A stretch of 64,000 bases of DNA from assembly GCA_015956445.1 (NCBI GenBank), contig WIUZ02000001.1:4278001-4342000 (forward strand), written 5' to 3'. Position numbers and translations under genes: made by a program. The notes under the pieces are model-generated. The model worked only from the letters and a program-made list of their open reading frames with translations. It was not told the origin of the DNA and ran no database searches. The stretch is from Thelephora terrestris (Eukaryota > Basidiomycota > Agaricomycetes > Thelephorales > Thelephoraceae). Positions 48,511-58,858 of the stretch are shown piece by piece. Numbering within the stretch: position 1 is the stretch's first letter; the number at the start of each line of letters is the position of its first letter.

Positions 48511-51172
48511 TCACCAGATCCGTTTGACCATTGTAAATCGGGTAATGTCTTCCAGGTCTGGCCGCTTCTTGCCACCCCCATTTCCACCGTCTCCACGGCC
48601 GACCCCCTCTCTCCCGCTCTCATGCTTCTTGTTCTCCCCAATCTCGGCGACCGCCGTAGCATTATCCACTTGGTTGTCCAGATACGTCTTGAGTTCTTGA
48701 TTGTAAACGCGCTCTTCATTACCTTCTCCAATCGGATCTCGGCCAAAGTCATTGATTTTGTCGTCTGCTCTTCTCTGTTCCATGCCTGTCATTCGTTTTG
48801 CTGCAAAACCAAGCAGTCGAACCCCCATTATGATCTTGATCACGACGAAGCTGAATACAGAGTATGAGGGTAGAAGCGGTTTTAGCGATGAGGCTAATAC
48901 ACAAGCAACCGGTGCGGGGATACCAATGGACGCTTACCAGACCCACATCAAGACCCCAAGGATTCCCCACTTGAGCCTCATAACAACCCGCTCGGTCGGA
49001 AGAGCGATCAAGTGTCCCTCCGATTCAAAATGCATCGACACGAACAAGTTGTAGGACTGTCCCCCGATGAGTACCGCAAGGACTGCGAGAGGCAGGGAGG
49101 CGAAACCCAATCGCCTTGCAACGAGTGGTGATTGGTCAACATACGAGTGCTGCAAAACCTGAGTTGAAGTGATTCAGAGTCCTCTATCGTTAGACTCACT
49201 TTTCTTGCGCCTCTCCTACCCGTTGCGCTTGCACTGGTGAGGTCTCTACACAACACATCTGTGTAACGTTCATACACCGACGGCCGGATGTGATTGAACT
49301 TGGTTATGAACGCGTGTTTGAGCCAATCCACAAACATCTCAGAGATAAGAACTGTGAAAAGCGGCTAGTGAATGTGGTTATTGAATTAATGAATCGAAAA
49401 AAAAAAACTTGGAATACACGAGAAACTTACATAAGATATGGTCCAAAGAACGTTATCTCCTCTGAACCACCCGAAGCTCATTGGTAACGAGAACCCTCCG
49501 GAGAAGTCGAATTCGGATCCACTAAGTTCGATGAGATTGCGAAACGCGACGATAAAGAGCATCTGGAACAGGGTAAATCTCTCCACGATGTCTGGCGCCC
49601 TGTTAACCCTCCTGATGCTCCACCAGTCTCCAGGCGTTCGACGCACCTGCACAGGTTATCTGAAAAAGGTTGTCTTTTTCGAACTTCTTGAACACGCTTC
49701 CCTTGATTTCAACAAACTGGTTCGAGACGAGGAGCGTCAGAAGTGCGTGATCGTACGAGTTGACCGCAACGTTGAGGGAAATGGTTTGGTAAACCATTAC
49801 GAGGGTGTGCACAGCTAAGAACTGTTTAAGCACGAAGCGAACAACTAACAAAGGCCTACTCACCAACGTAGATCACGGAGAGCGTGAAGAAAAAAAACGG
49901 TCGTGCCGTCTGCGGAGAGACAGGTTTCCGATGTGAAAGGTAGTGTATAGTTGATCTGGAAAACAAACAATCCAGTATATCCTGGCCTATAGATGCACAC
50001 AGCCTATCCGCAATCTGATATAAATCAGCATCGCCGCCACCCTGTGAACCAGGGTCATGACTAACCTCCAAAGCGTTAAAAATCACATATAGTTTTATTG
50101 TATCTTGGCCACGAATGGAATGATATATCCGACTAGCGTCAGTGAGAGGGGCGAGTATTATTGTTGATGCCACTAGAAGTAGTACGCGCAAGATGTCGGC
50201 CTTCTGGGCAGCAGGCAGAGATGGCGCTCGCTTCCAGGACAAGAGATTACACAGCAAACGCCAAAACGCCAAGGCTGACCGTATCGGAAGGATGGTGAAA
50301 GTGTACAGAAAGGAGTCGAGGCACAGGATAAACCCGAAACCGACAATCTAGCTGACATATTAACCCCGATAAAATGGGAAGAAGGTGATCTAGGTCACCT
50401 TTTCTACGGCATACGGAATGTTGAGGAAATTACTGACCCGTTCCCATTTCATCTCTTGATGGGAATCAAAGTCGGTGGCGAGCAGTTCCTCTTGAAGATA
50501 GTCCCATATGGAGAATGGCTGCTGGTATGACGTCGGTGGTTTGGTTGTGGTCACGGGGTATGCGGTCGTGCCAGGCGGCGGCGAAGAAGCAATAGGGGTA
50601 GGGGGCAAAGATGAATACGTAAACGGTTTATGGTTGAGGAGGGGTGTGGGGAAGATCTCTTGGAACGAGGGTGGACCCTCGATATCTACCGCACACGTTG
50701 AGGTTATAGAGTCTTGGGAGTCCACCTGTTGAAGTATAGATGGTGTAGTCCTGATGGATAACGGCTTACACTGCTTTCGACCACTCCGCACGTCGTCGCA
50801 TAAGTTGATGGTTGTATCGTGTTCCAAAGAGGGAAATAGCGCTGTGTTGGAGACGACAGGATCTGTCAACTCGTGCCCTTCTTTCCGTGTAGCATCGAGT
50901 TGAGGGTTACGAGAGTCGACGAAGAGGTCTTGAAGGTATACCGGACAAGTGACTTCTTTCGATAATGCCCGTTGGCGTTGCTCGGCCCAACCAACCTCAT
51001 CAGAGCTGAGGGAATCTCGACGGGCCACAGAGTTGGAGTCGATTTTATCAGAAACAATTCGGCCTCGAAGAGTTTCTCTTAAGAGAGTGGGAGAAGATGA
51101 CCGAGAACTCCTCGACTTACTCCTTACGGAGGTGGTCGAGTATCGTCGCGTCCGTCGCCCGTTGTGCGACAT
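48511..51172 (-). CDS. TAPT1: TAPT1/Emp65-family multi-pass membrane protein
   Basis: Eight exons, 51172-50399, 50347-50066, 50014-49864, 49814-49647, 49591-49431, 49364-49200, 49158-48938 and 48850-48511, give 753 aa. The Tapt1 (DUF747) domain begins after a ~220-residue disordered serine/proline-rich N-terminus: SIWDYLQEELLATDFDS, LKWERV-like MKWERVSNFLNIPYA, then IADRLCASIGQDILDCLFSR, YQTISLNVAVNSYDHALLTL, SNQFVEIKGSVFKKFEKDN, ITCADIVERF and FVDWLKHAFITKFNHIRP. Several hydrophobic segments and the late NDFGRDPIGEGNEE block match the family. Yeast Emp65 is an ER protein acting with Slp1 in protection of soluble proteins; human TAPT1 is linked to ciliary and skeletal defects. The last intron is 87 nt and the one before 41 nt. 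An adenine run lies in intron 5 (49398-49407). Confidence 0.9.
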
Positions 51173-53409
51173 GGGCGTCACCTACAGCGAGCCACTGGTC
51201 CGCGGTCCGATCACCGTGAGGAACGCCACACCGATCAGTCAAACCTTTCCCACGCCTGCCTCCATGTTTCTCTCGTTCTCTCATCTGAAGCCGGACAGAC
51301 TTACCGGGGGCCCTGATCAAGTGAACGGCCTCATCCACATCGACGGTGCTGCACACTCCGCCGCTATATTGAAATTTTGGGGTGGATTGCGGAACATCCA
51401 CAGGCTATTCAAACGAGACTTAATCGTATCCTGTGCAACTCAGCCAACAGCACAATACGGGCATAGGCCAGATCGAAGACCTTCATTTCCAACCAATGTC
51501 GTGAGAGATCTTGGAGAACATATGTTCGTATGTCACCGTCCCCCTAATTGCGATTGTGACTGTTTGAACTATTCATGTTGATCACTTTCGAACTCCCAGC
51601 CGAGCAGCAGCTGAACCAGGCCAATCTCAAAAGCGATCGTCCCTGTACCCAAAACGCCAAGGGATCTGGGTCAATTTGATGCCTGGTTCTTCCTCTGGCG
51701 CAACTCCGGCACGAATTGCTCGTCAAGTGAACCGTCCGAGTCTCGTCCTCGTTGTGGTTCCCTTTACTTCACTCACCGCCCACTTCCCCTCTTCCACTAT
51801 TCATTAACTGAACTGACCTTACCAATAGAATTCATGTCCTTGACCAATCGCGACTTCCCGGCAAGTCCTGTTCCTCGTGGAAGCGCCGTCCACCCACATC
51901 TTTTTCGCCGGCTGCGTGCGCCGCACACTGTGTAATATTGACCTGGGATAGGTACAGGAATAGACATGACACTGCTGACACGTTCCACCACTCAATGTTG
52001 TCCACACTCCTCTTTGTTCTCTGACAAACAGAATGCACCATATGGACATTTTTTTTTGGGAGCGGGCGGGGCGCGGACGCCCATCTACATATAGCTGCGA
52101 CAGCGTTTGTCATCCACACCCCCGCCTCAAGTGCGTCTTCTGATCCTCCCACAGTAGTGTCAACGAACGAGGTGCTTTTTATAGGGCGCTAGAATCTATA
52201 TTGGCTTTTCCTTCGTCTCTACCCGTTGCACTCCTGGAAATATTTCAAGGATACAATGCAGGGCTATACCGGCTCGTTCGACCGGACGCGTGTGTTATCT
52301 AACGTCCATCCTTCACATAATCACACCCACACATACAGACCAACAAATGGGCCGCGGTCCTGGTTCCGTCCACTGCCACCGCATCCTTGGTCATTGGATA
52401 GGACGGGAGGGTGGAAGAGTCGAACTTTTCGTGACTAGGCCTCGCTCTTATGGACCTGAAGATCTACCTTGAGGGACCCACATCGTCCTCCGTCGTCGAG
52501 ATGCCCAAGGTCCCGTCCCTTTTGAATGGCCCGCAGTGCGCAGATCTGTCCCCTTCTCTCTGTGCCCCGGTTCGGATCGTCCGTGATGAACGGGGGGTGA
52601 CTCTAGTCAATCCTCTCACCGATACGCAGCAAGAAGTGTGTTTGTTTAATGTATGACGAAGGTTTGACATTGAGCAGATCATTTGCTGATCGGTGAGGGT
52701 CTATTCCAACAAGAACATGGCCGGGCTCCGCACTCTCTCTCTCACTCCACACTTAGTGGGTTGAAATTCTGAGCGAGTTATTTCCGCCCAATCTTGCTCA
52801 TCCACGACGTGAAGGTGCTTTGTTGGGTGGGCGCTCCTCTAGTTCGGAAGGTTTGATGAAGACTGTCCCTGCAAATCGGTTCGTTATGCTAGGAAACGTT
52901 TCCTGGATTCGTTGCCACACTCAGCTAGTTTTTTCGTCGAACTATAGTTTTGTTCTACGCCTTCCGTCGTGCACCCCATCACTCGATCGGTTGAACGTGA
53001 CCCCATATGATCGCGCCCGGCGTCCAGCAAGGACACACCGCGCTGCCACTCCTCCGTGCCCACTTCAATCTTGACACACTGCCCAAGCTCAAAAGAACAG
53101 GGATCTGCCTTCAGTGGCTCGCCATTTTAAACCGACGAAGTGTGTGCTTGCTCGGCACTTTCAAGTTCGAAACCCTTGCCCACTGGCGGGCGGTGGCTGA
53201 TGGGCAGACGACAGACATAGCCACCTCCCAAAGACGTTAAACTATGAGATCGAAGCTTCTCGTAGCACGATCCGATGGGCATTTAGCCGTGTATGGGATG
53301 GAGCCAGTTTCCTCGAGCCCATTTCGAGCTTAAGTCGCTCGATGACAGGTGTCAATCGCCCTCACACCTGTTTGAGTACTAAGTAAAGGGGCACTTGTAG
53401 GTGTCAAGC

Positions 53410-53620
53410 ATGGGCGTTACGTCTTTTTCAAACCCGCCGTTCGAAGACAATTCCTTTCTCCGCAGATGAGTATTCGTCCTGCTCCAGGTGAGATGTCGAG
53501 CGGAGCACAAAGGGGGGGACTGGAAAGGCGCCCATTGATTGCTGGGGGCGGCTAATCGTGGACGAACCGGACCAGTGCCGGCTGTTCCGCTCGGCACACT
53601 CTTTTCTCAACAGTCCTCGA
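53410..53620. repeat. diverged direct repeat, left copy
   Basis: This shares with 53809-53990 the ordered blocks ACCCGCCGTTCG.AG.CAAT, TTTCT..GCAG, GTCG.GCG.AGC and GCTC.GC.CGGCA.ACTCTTT. Similarity is partial but colinear, about 400 bp apart. Confidence 0.55.
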
Positions 53621-53808
53621 CTCGATCTCGAGCTCCACTGCCCCCAGTGGGTGTTATATTGCGTCGGTAACCTGCTAAGTTTTTGCATTCCAGGGTGGCC
53701 CCACTGATTACTCGTAACTTATGCGTGTGCACCTTGCTCGGCCGACATTCATAACATCCACGGTGAGCCTCGTGTCGCAATCTCGAGGGAATAAATATGT
53801 ACGTACTA

Positions 53809-53990
53809 TATGACGTCGAGTCCGCCACACCCGCCGTTCGGAGGCAATCCGTTTCTTTGCAGGTAAGTTCCCTCGCTGGACCCAGTATAGTGTCGGGCGA
53901 AGCGCGTGAAGGGTCTGGTCTGCCCGCCCAGGGAAGCCTGGCTGGGCAGACCAGGGTCAGTTTCACAGGCTCCGCCCGGCATACTCTTTT
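53809..53990. repeat. diverged direct repeat, right copy
   Basis: Right copy of the pair described for 53410-53620. It includes the inverted repeat at 53915-53954, absent as such from the left copy. Confidence 0.55.
53915..53954. repeat. 18-bp-arm inverted repeat (hairpin)
   Basis: Core arms GGTCTGCCCGCCCAGG (53917-53932) and CCTGGCTGGGCAGACC (53937-53952) pair with a single mismatch around a 4-nt loop. Two further base pairs extend the stem outward. The stem is very GC-rich and stable as RNA or cruciform DNA. Confidence 0.75.
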
Positions 53991-55109
53991 TCTGGCCGAA
54001 AATGATTGAGCCTCAGTTTTGTTATCGCAGCGCGGACGAGATTTTTTCTGCTTTCTCTTTTTTTTTTTTTTCCGGGGGCAAGCCTACTACCACCCGGCGT
54101 CCCCCCGTGCATACCTCGGTCACTTGCAGGTCACTTGACACCTCTCGCGACCAAGATAACCTTGGCCCAGAGTCAACGACCTAAAATTCGCATCACCCCA
54201 CGGCCGACGCCCCACGCGGTCGAAACCGTGAAACCGAAAATCCAAATTTCCTATCAACAACTGCTAAATTCTCATTATCCCCCACCCCATCATTCTGCAA
54301 TGGACGGGTTCAAACTTCATAACCGTTGTATCTGTGGCAGTTTCAACGCTGTAGCTGGTTATCCGTTTCGTTCAGACGTTCTTATGCGCAAGAAAAATCC
54401 AAGGCCGTGAAAGGACACAATGTACAATCGGTGTATGTAAACTCCTGCTCCCGTCGACCTCTGCGACGAGTATTACGAGTGAACATTTACAGACGACAGG
54501 AGTGAGATACGATAACAAGCCGGGAAGATGGAACGAGTGCAAAAACAAAGGCGGAGAAACCTGAGCCAAAAGGAGGGGACTGAGTGTCGAAATGAGACAC
54601 GTGAACATTATAACTTGTATGGAGCTGGAAAAAATTGCAAGATTGAGGCCGTATGAAAGAGTGACGATATCGCAAGAAGATACAAACAAAAAACGAGCGT
54701 GCGGGGATGCAGCGGATGACGCAAACTTGAAATACAAAACGTGAAAAGGAAAAGCTTCTAACGATCGTGGGTGGAACAGCATGATATTGTGGGTGTCGCA
54801 GAATTAGTGCAAGGTTCTACTAATTATAATTATACAAGACGGTCCCGTGGGTCGAGGCCTACCACAAGGCTTTGACACAAGGGACAGGAACAGAAAGCAG
54901 AAACAAAAATCACAAATAGAGAAGGGGGACGGAGGGAGGCTTGGCTCTATACTTGAAGTCGTAGGATCGCCTTCTCCAAGGGAAGGGTACAGTCCAGACC
55001 AAGGAAGCACGAGACCCACCGGGGACCGTGTTCGAGGCAAAGAACCTCTTCCGCACCAGAATGGAAGGATCGTAAACGTCACGGGCACTGGGGCGATGTC
55101 CAAGGGAAT

Positions 55110-56606
55110 CTACAACCACTTCCTTGGCTTCTTTTCAGGCCTAATCAGCTCAAAACCATTGGGGTCCACCTCCCGTTCGTACGACTTCTTGCCCTGGTAC
55201 CAAGGATTAATCCCAAACTCCGTCTCAAACTGCCTCAATTCCTGCTCCTTCTCCTGCTCCAACTCGTATTGCCTGTAGCGCTCCAGCCTCTCGCTTTCGA
55301 TGCGTTCGATTTCTTTGGGAGTCTGACGTAGATGGGGCCACACGAGGGCTTCGATATTCGCAATCCGGTTAGGCGGGGTTTTGGAGTTGGAGGAACTGAA
55401 AGAAGACAATCTTCTTCGCAAGGTGGGAGCGGGGCTGACAGTTCGGACGGAGGCGTGGATACTACCCTTCACCGACGCCTGGGGACAAGCACGGGCACGG
55501 TGAACGGCGATGGAGTCCGGGAGCTGACTGAAGGAGCAGCTTGCGCGTGGGTTCTGGTAAACGACAGTGGCGACCTTTGGCTTTGGGACCGCCTTGAGCG
55601 TGAGAGGTTTCACGGTGGGAGGGTCCGGGGTGGTCACGGGAACGACGGTCGCAACGGAGCTGGAGCTAGAGTTCGAGCGTGACATGAAAACTGGAGGTGT
55701 CGATAACGCAGGATGTTCCCAATCGTCAGAGTCGGCTACGTTTAAAATGATCTCAGGCGGGCGGGGGAACATGCCGAGGACATGGTCGTATGAAAAAGGG
55801 CGATCGTCACTGTAGACGGAGCCAGTCGAAGTGGACCACCTGGACGAGACGGAATCGGTGACCGGAAGATCGGGGAGAGGCTTCGAAACGAGCTTGACCG
55901 TTGGTCGGAGGGTGTCCTCGACGGGTTTGGCCAAGGTAGGCCGTTTCTTCAAAACGTTCGCACCAGTGGGCGCCCTATCTTCGACAGCCGTTTCGTCGGA
56001 TTCGCACGAGCCCATAGTGGCAGAACGCACAGGTCGGTGCTGGGTCCCATAACTGTTTGGCGCGTTGCTCGGGTCAATCCAGGGGCAATCAGGGTGTGAT
56101 ATTGACTGCTTGTCAATGGGTCGCTTTGCAGTCTCAATTTCGTCCCGTTGGGTCTTCGACTCAGCACGACCGCGACTCCTGGACTCCTTCGTCGAGTTTG
56201 TTCTCCCCACGTCGACCTTATAAGGAGCAGTACGAGGGGTAGCGGTTGAAGCGGATCGATGAAGGCCTCCTTTCGGAGAGGACTGAACTATCGCGGGCGT
56301 ATACCAGGATCGAGAAGGCGTATCGGCAGGAACCTTGGGCTTGCGCTGGGGGGTGGACTCGATCGACTCGGGAGGGTTAACGTTGACCTTCTTCTCAGCA
56401 ACCTTGGGAATCCGCCGCTCCCTTGTCTCCATGCTTCCGGAGGCGATTACATCGAATAACTCCTTTTCGTCGTACGTGAGGATAGGAAACGGCTTTGAGA
56501 CTTGACTTTTGTCGATGCTGGGCCGTGCGCGCCTGTGGAACGGTCTGGTAGAGGTTTTGGGAGGTTTCGCCGTCGGGCTGGGGAAGGGGTGATTAGGATT
56601 CGACAT
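55110..56606 (-). CDS. disordered protein of unknown function with C-terminal coiled coil
   Basis: A single exon of 498 codons plus stop, from ATG 56604-56606. I do not recognise the family. The first ~370 residues are low complexity, rich in proline, serine, threonine and basic residues, with small ordered-looking islands (ILTYDEKELFDVIA; PDCPWIDPS; RPFSYDHVLGMFPRPPEII). The last ~100 residues look conserved: RRRLSSFSS, RIANIEALVWPHLRQTPKEI, a charged helix with RLERYRQYELEQEKEQEL, then FGINPWYQG and a basic end (RPEKKPRKWL). This suggests a regulatory or cytoskeletal adaptor, but no function is assigned. The length of the uninterrupted frame and its coherent ending are the evidence for a gene. 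Intron-less coding is unusual among its neighbours; an intron in the 5' UTR is possible. Confidence 0.72.
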   Translation of the reverse strand: MSNPNHPFPSPTAKPPKTSTRPFHRRARPSIDKSQVSKPFPILTYDEKELFDVIASGSMETRERRIPKVAEKKVNVNPPESIESTPQRKPKVPADTPSRSWYTPAIVQSSPKGGLHRSASTATPRTAPYKVDVGRTNSTKESRSRGRAESKTQRDEIETAKRPIDKQSISHPDCPWIDPSNAPNSYGTQHRPVRSATMGSCESDETAVEDRAPTGANVLKKRPTLAKPVEDTLRPTVKLVSKPLPDLPVTDSVSSRWSTSTGSVYSDDRPFSYDHVLGMFPRPPEIILNVADSDDWEHPALSTPPVFMSRSNSSSSSVATVVPVTTPDPPTVKPLTLKAVPKPKVATVVYQNPRASCSFSQLPDSIAVHRARACPQASVKGSIHASVRTVSPAPTLRRRLSSFSSSNSKTPPNRIANIEALVWPHLRQTPKEIERIESERLERYRQYELEQEKEQELRQFETEFGINPWYQGKKSYEREVDPNGFELIRPEKKPRKWL

Positions 56607-57767
56607 GGTGTCGCTACAGGTGCAGGGATCAGTTCCGGGGTACGCTGTGAGCATATGCTGGTGGCTCACCTTGTGTTCGTGGGTTTAGGAGAAAAGACAA
56701 CGGGGCTGGAAAGCGTGTTTGAGAGTTTGCGTACGTGAAACATTGTTTTTCGGTGGTCAACAACGAATATGCACTAGTTTCAGAGTAGACGGTGAAAGGT
56801 TTAAGAGTGCCAATGGTCTGATCGCACAGCGACGGAGAGGCGAAGAGCGGCGAAGGGAAAACAGAGAAGAGGTGGGATAACTTGGCTTTATAGCTTTCGA
56901 GAAACTGAAGTGGCCAACGGGCCACGAGGTTTCCCGCGGACAAGGGTAATCTTTGATCAACCTGATTGGATGATTAAACTTGGTTGAGTGCCCATGGTCT
57001 TTACGGCGAGACAAAGGAAAGCTTTGATCGAGTGAACCATTTCGAAACACGAGACCTTGGCTTAAGTATTCTAGAAAGCTGCCATAAACGCGACATGGCG
57101 GGTGTATTGAGCCGTGCGGGAAGGGCGCGGTTCGAACATCACCCTGGCGAAATAGGTGTCCAAGCGCCCTGGAGCTAAATTGGACCCGCGGGACGAAAAT
57201 GTAAATCTGAAGGAGACTCTCTTTGGAGGAGACTGACGGATATTTTTGTCCACGGAAGACACGGACTGGAAGAGGGTATCACCGTGAGAAATGAGACTTG
57301 GTTCTTGGACGAACGGCTTTGTACCATGGTCTGTTCTTGGCTGGAGGAGGACACCGCCATGTTCACTGCGGCGTCCTGCGGTCCCAGAGGCGGCTGTGTC
57401 TGCAAATCAAAGCGCAGGAGAGAAGAGAGAGAAGCCGTTATCGTTTATCTACATGGATGTCGTCGTTGTCGCTGTTGGGAAAGTCGTGACTGCCCTGAGG
57501 CAATGGTGAGGCGATGACGTAGACGAGAGTCGCGAGATTCTCCAACGTATCCAGGAGACAGAGCCAGGGATCGCATCTAATGTGGAGGGAGAAGTGATGG
57601 ATGTGGATTCTGCCTTGCCGCAGCTTTGAAAGCTGTGTTGGCTTGGGATGACAGAGGGATGACATCACACCAGGTTGGTTCTATAAAGTTCGATCCACGG
57701 CTTCGGTTGCGCCCCTCCCACATCTCATCCTCACGCCTCACGACCTCAAGCTCAACGACCAGTTAAG
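56607..57767. other. divergent intergenic region
   Basis: Between the unknown 498-aa gene (minus) and the PalI-like gene (plus). Short overlapping frames only. A TATA-like TATAAA stands at 57682-57687 upstream of the PalI-like gene. Nothing else supported. Confidence 0.4.
57682..57687 (+). promoter_or_regulatory. TATA-like box of the PalI/SUR7-like gene
   Basis: TATAAA in the context GGTTCTATAAAGTTCG, 81-86 nt before the ATG at 57768, a usual spacing for a fungal TATA box plus short 5' UTR. Confidence 0.45.
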
Positions 57768-58470
57768 ATGGCAGCAGGCGCAGCGCTTCCAGGTCTCTTC
57801 TTCTGCTTTGCTGCTTGTCTTCTCCTCATCTTCGTCTCTGTCTCACCCCCGACCTGGAATTCCGTCTACTTCCTCAACGCCGGTACAGGGGCAGGCAGCA
57901 CTCGCTTCGGTGTTTTCGGTTACACAGGTTCCCGTACCAGCGTTGGTTATTACTTCCCAGCTCCTTTAAATAGCTACAAGTCAGCGTCTTTCTCCGTTTG
58001 GCTCTCCTAAATGTTCGTGCTGATATGAGATCCCCAGCAATGGAAGGCTTTCGTCTAGCACCATTCACAGTCTGACCTTCACCCTCATCCTGCACCCAAT
58101 CGGTGGGTTTCGTTCGCCTCAATCAGTCCATCCGATTGTGTTTCTGACCTCATTCACCACAGCTGCTGGCCTTTCTGGGCTTGCCGTTCTCTTCGGCCTT
58201 TGCGGGGCATCGTACCATCGCTCGGGGACCGTGTTCATGTCCCTGGTCTCCGGCCTCGCCTTCCTCTGCACCCTCGTTGCTTGGGTCATCGACATGGCAT
58301 TATGGGGCATTGTTAGGAACGTCCTCAGGGATAATGGGATCAGCTCCCAGTATGGAAATGCCAATTGGCTAACCCTCGGTGCACTCGTTGCCCTCTTCAT
58401 CGGCTTCTTCACTGGCGCTTGTGGCGTCTTCGGCAGCTACAGGAAGAGGCGATATGATACTTCCTACTAA
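57768..58470 (+). CDS. PalI/Rim9 - SUR7 family four-helix membrane protein
   Basis: Three exons, 57768-57979, 58038-58102 and 58163-58470, give 194 aa. Four hydrophobic segments are visible: about residues 5-25 (LPGLFFCFAACLLLIFVSV), 80-110 (spanning LTFTLILHPIAAGLSGLAVL), 115-145 (VFMSLVSGLAFLCTLVAWVI) and 165-188 (WLTLGALVALFIGFFTGACG). The first extracellular loop contains TRFGVFGYTGS, in the position of the family's G-x-x-G-x-C-like motif. The family includes PalI/Rim9, the plasma-membrane sensor chaperone of ambient-pH signalling, and eisosome-associated SUR7 proteins. The C-terminus here is short and basic (YRKRRYDTSY) without the long PalI tail, so a simple SUR7/PalI-like membrane protein is the safest call. 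Confidence 0.82.
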
Positions 58471-58858
58471 ATATCTTAGTCTCGACTTTCTCTTCCACTT
58501 TGTGTCTGGTCCCCCTTTCATTCGCTGCGTCACCCCCTCTTGTTTTCCACCATTTGCCTGTTCAGATTTACCGACCGATCGATGCTCCCATCTCCGTGTA
58601 TGTTCCCCCCCGCCTGCCTGGACAATTTCCAAGCCTACCTCTACTGTACACGACCGTTGTAGTTTGTTTTTCTAGAAATAAACTTTGTATCCTATCTCAG
58701 CATCCAGAAGTTCAGTCTCGTCAAGCAGACCACGTCACCAGCTGCTCGCGAACTCGTGCTGAGCGTGTGCCCGACGCGTCGCCGTTAATCACGATCGTAA
58801 ACCAGTTCCGTTCCGCATCACCTCGTCTACCACTCCGTCGTGGAGGTCTTGTGAGTCA
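58471..58858. other. intergenic, 3' and 5' flanks
   Basis: Between the PalI-like gene and the mitochondrial transcription factor-like gene. A polyadenylation-like AATAAA (58677-58682) fits the 3' end of the PalI-like transcript. Open frames here are shadows. Confidence 0.45.

Larger units (their letters stand above)
51173..55109. other. 3.9-kb gene-poor tract with a diverged repeat pair
   Basis: No conserved protein was recognised. The first 400 bp are the 5' side of the TAPT1 gene and carry shadow frames of its first exon. Frames between 51600 and 53240 (for example 52450-52656) are short and have no known motif; a gene with very short exons cannot be excluded. A diverged direct repeat lies at 53410-53620 and 53809-53990, the second with a strong hairpin. 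A T-run stands at 54058-54072. The stretch 54400-55109 is probably 3' flank of the next gene. Confidence 0.35.

Noticed and set aside
50949-51581. 210-codon plus-strand frame
   Set aside because: Mostly antisense to exon 1 of the TAPT1-family gene; no motif of its own.
54372-54782. 136-codon minus-strand frame rich in leucine and serine
   Set aside because: Position fits the 3' flank of the 498-codon gene; no family motif and no plausible promoter spacing.
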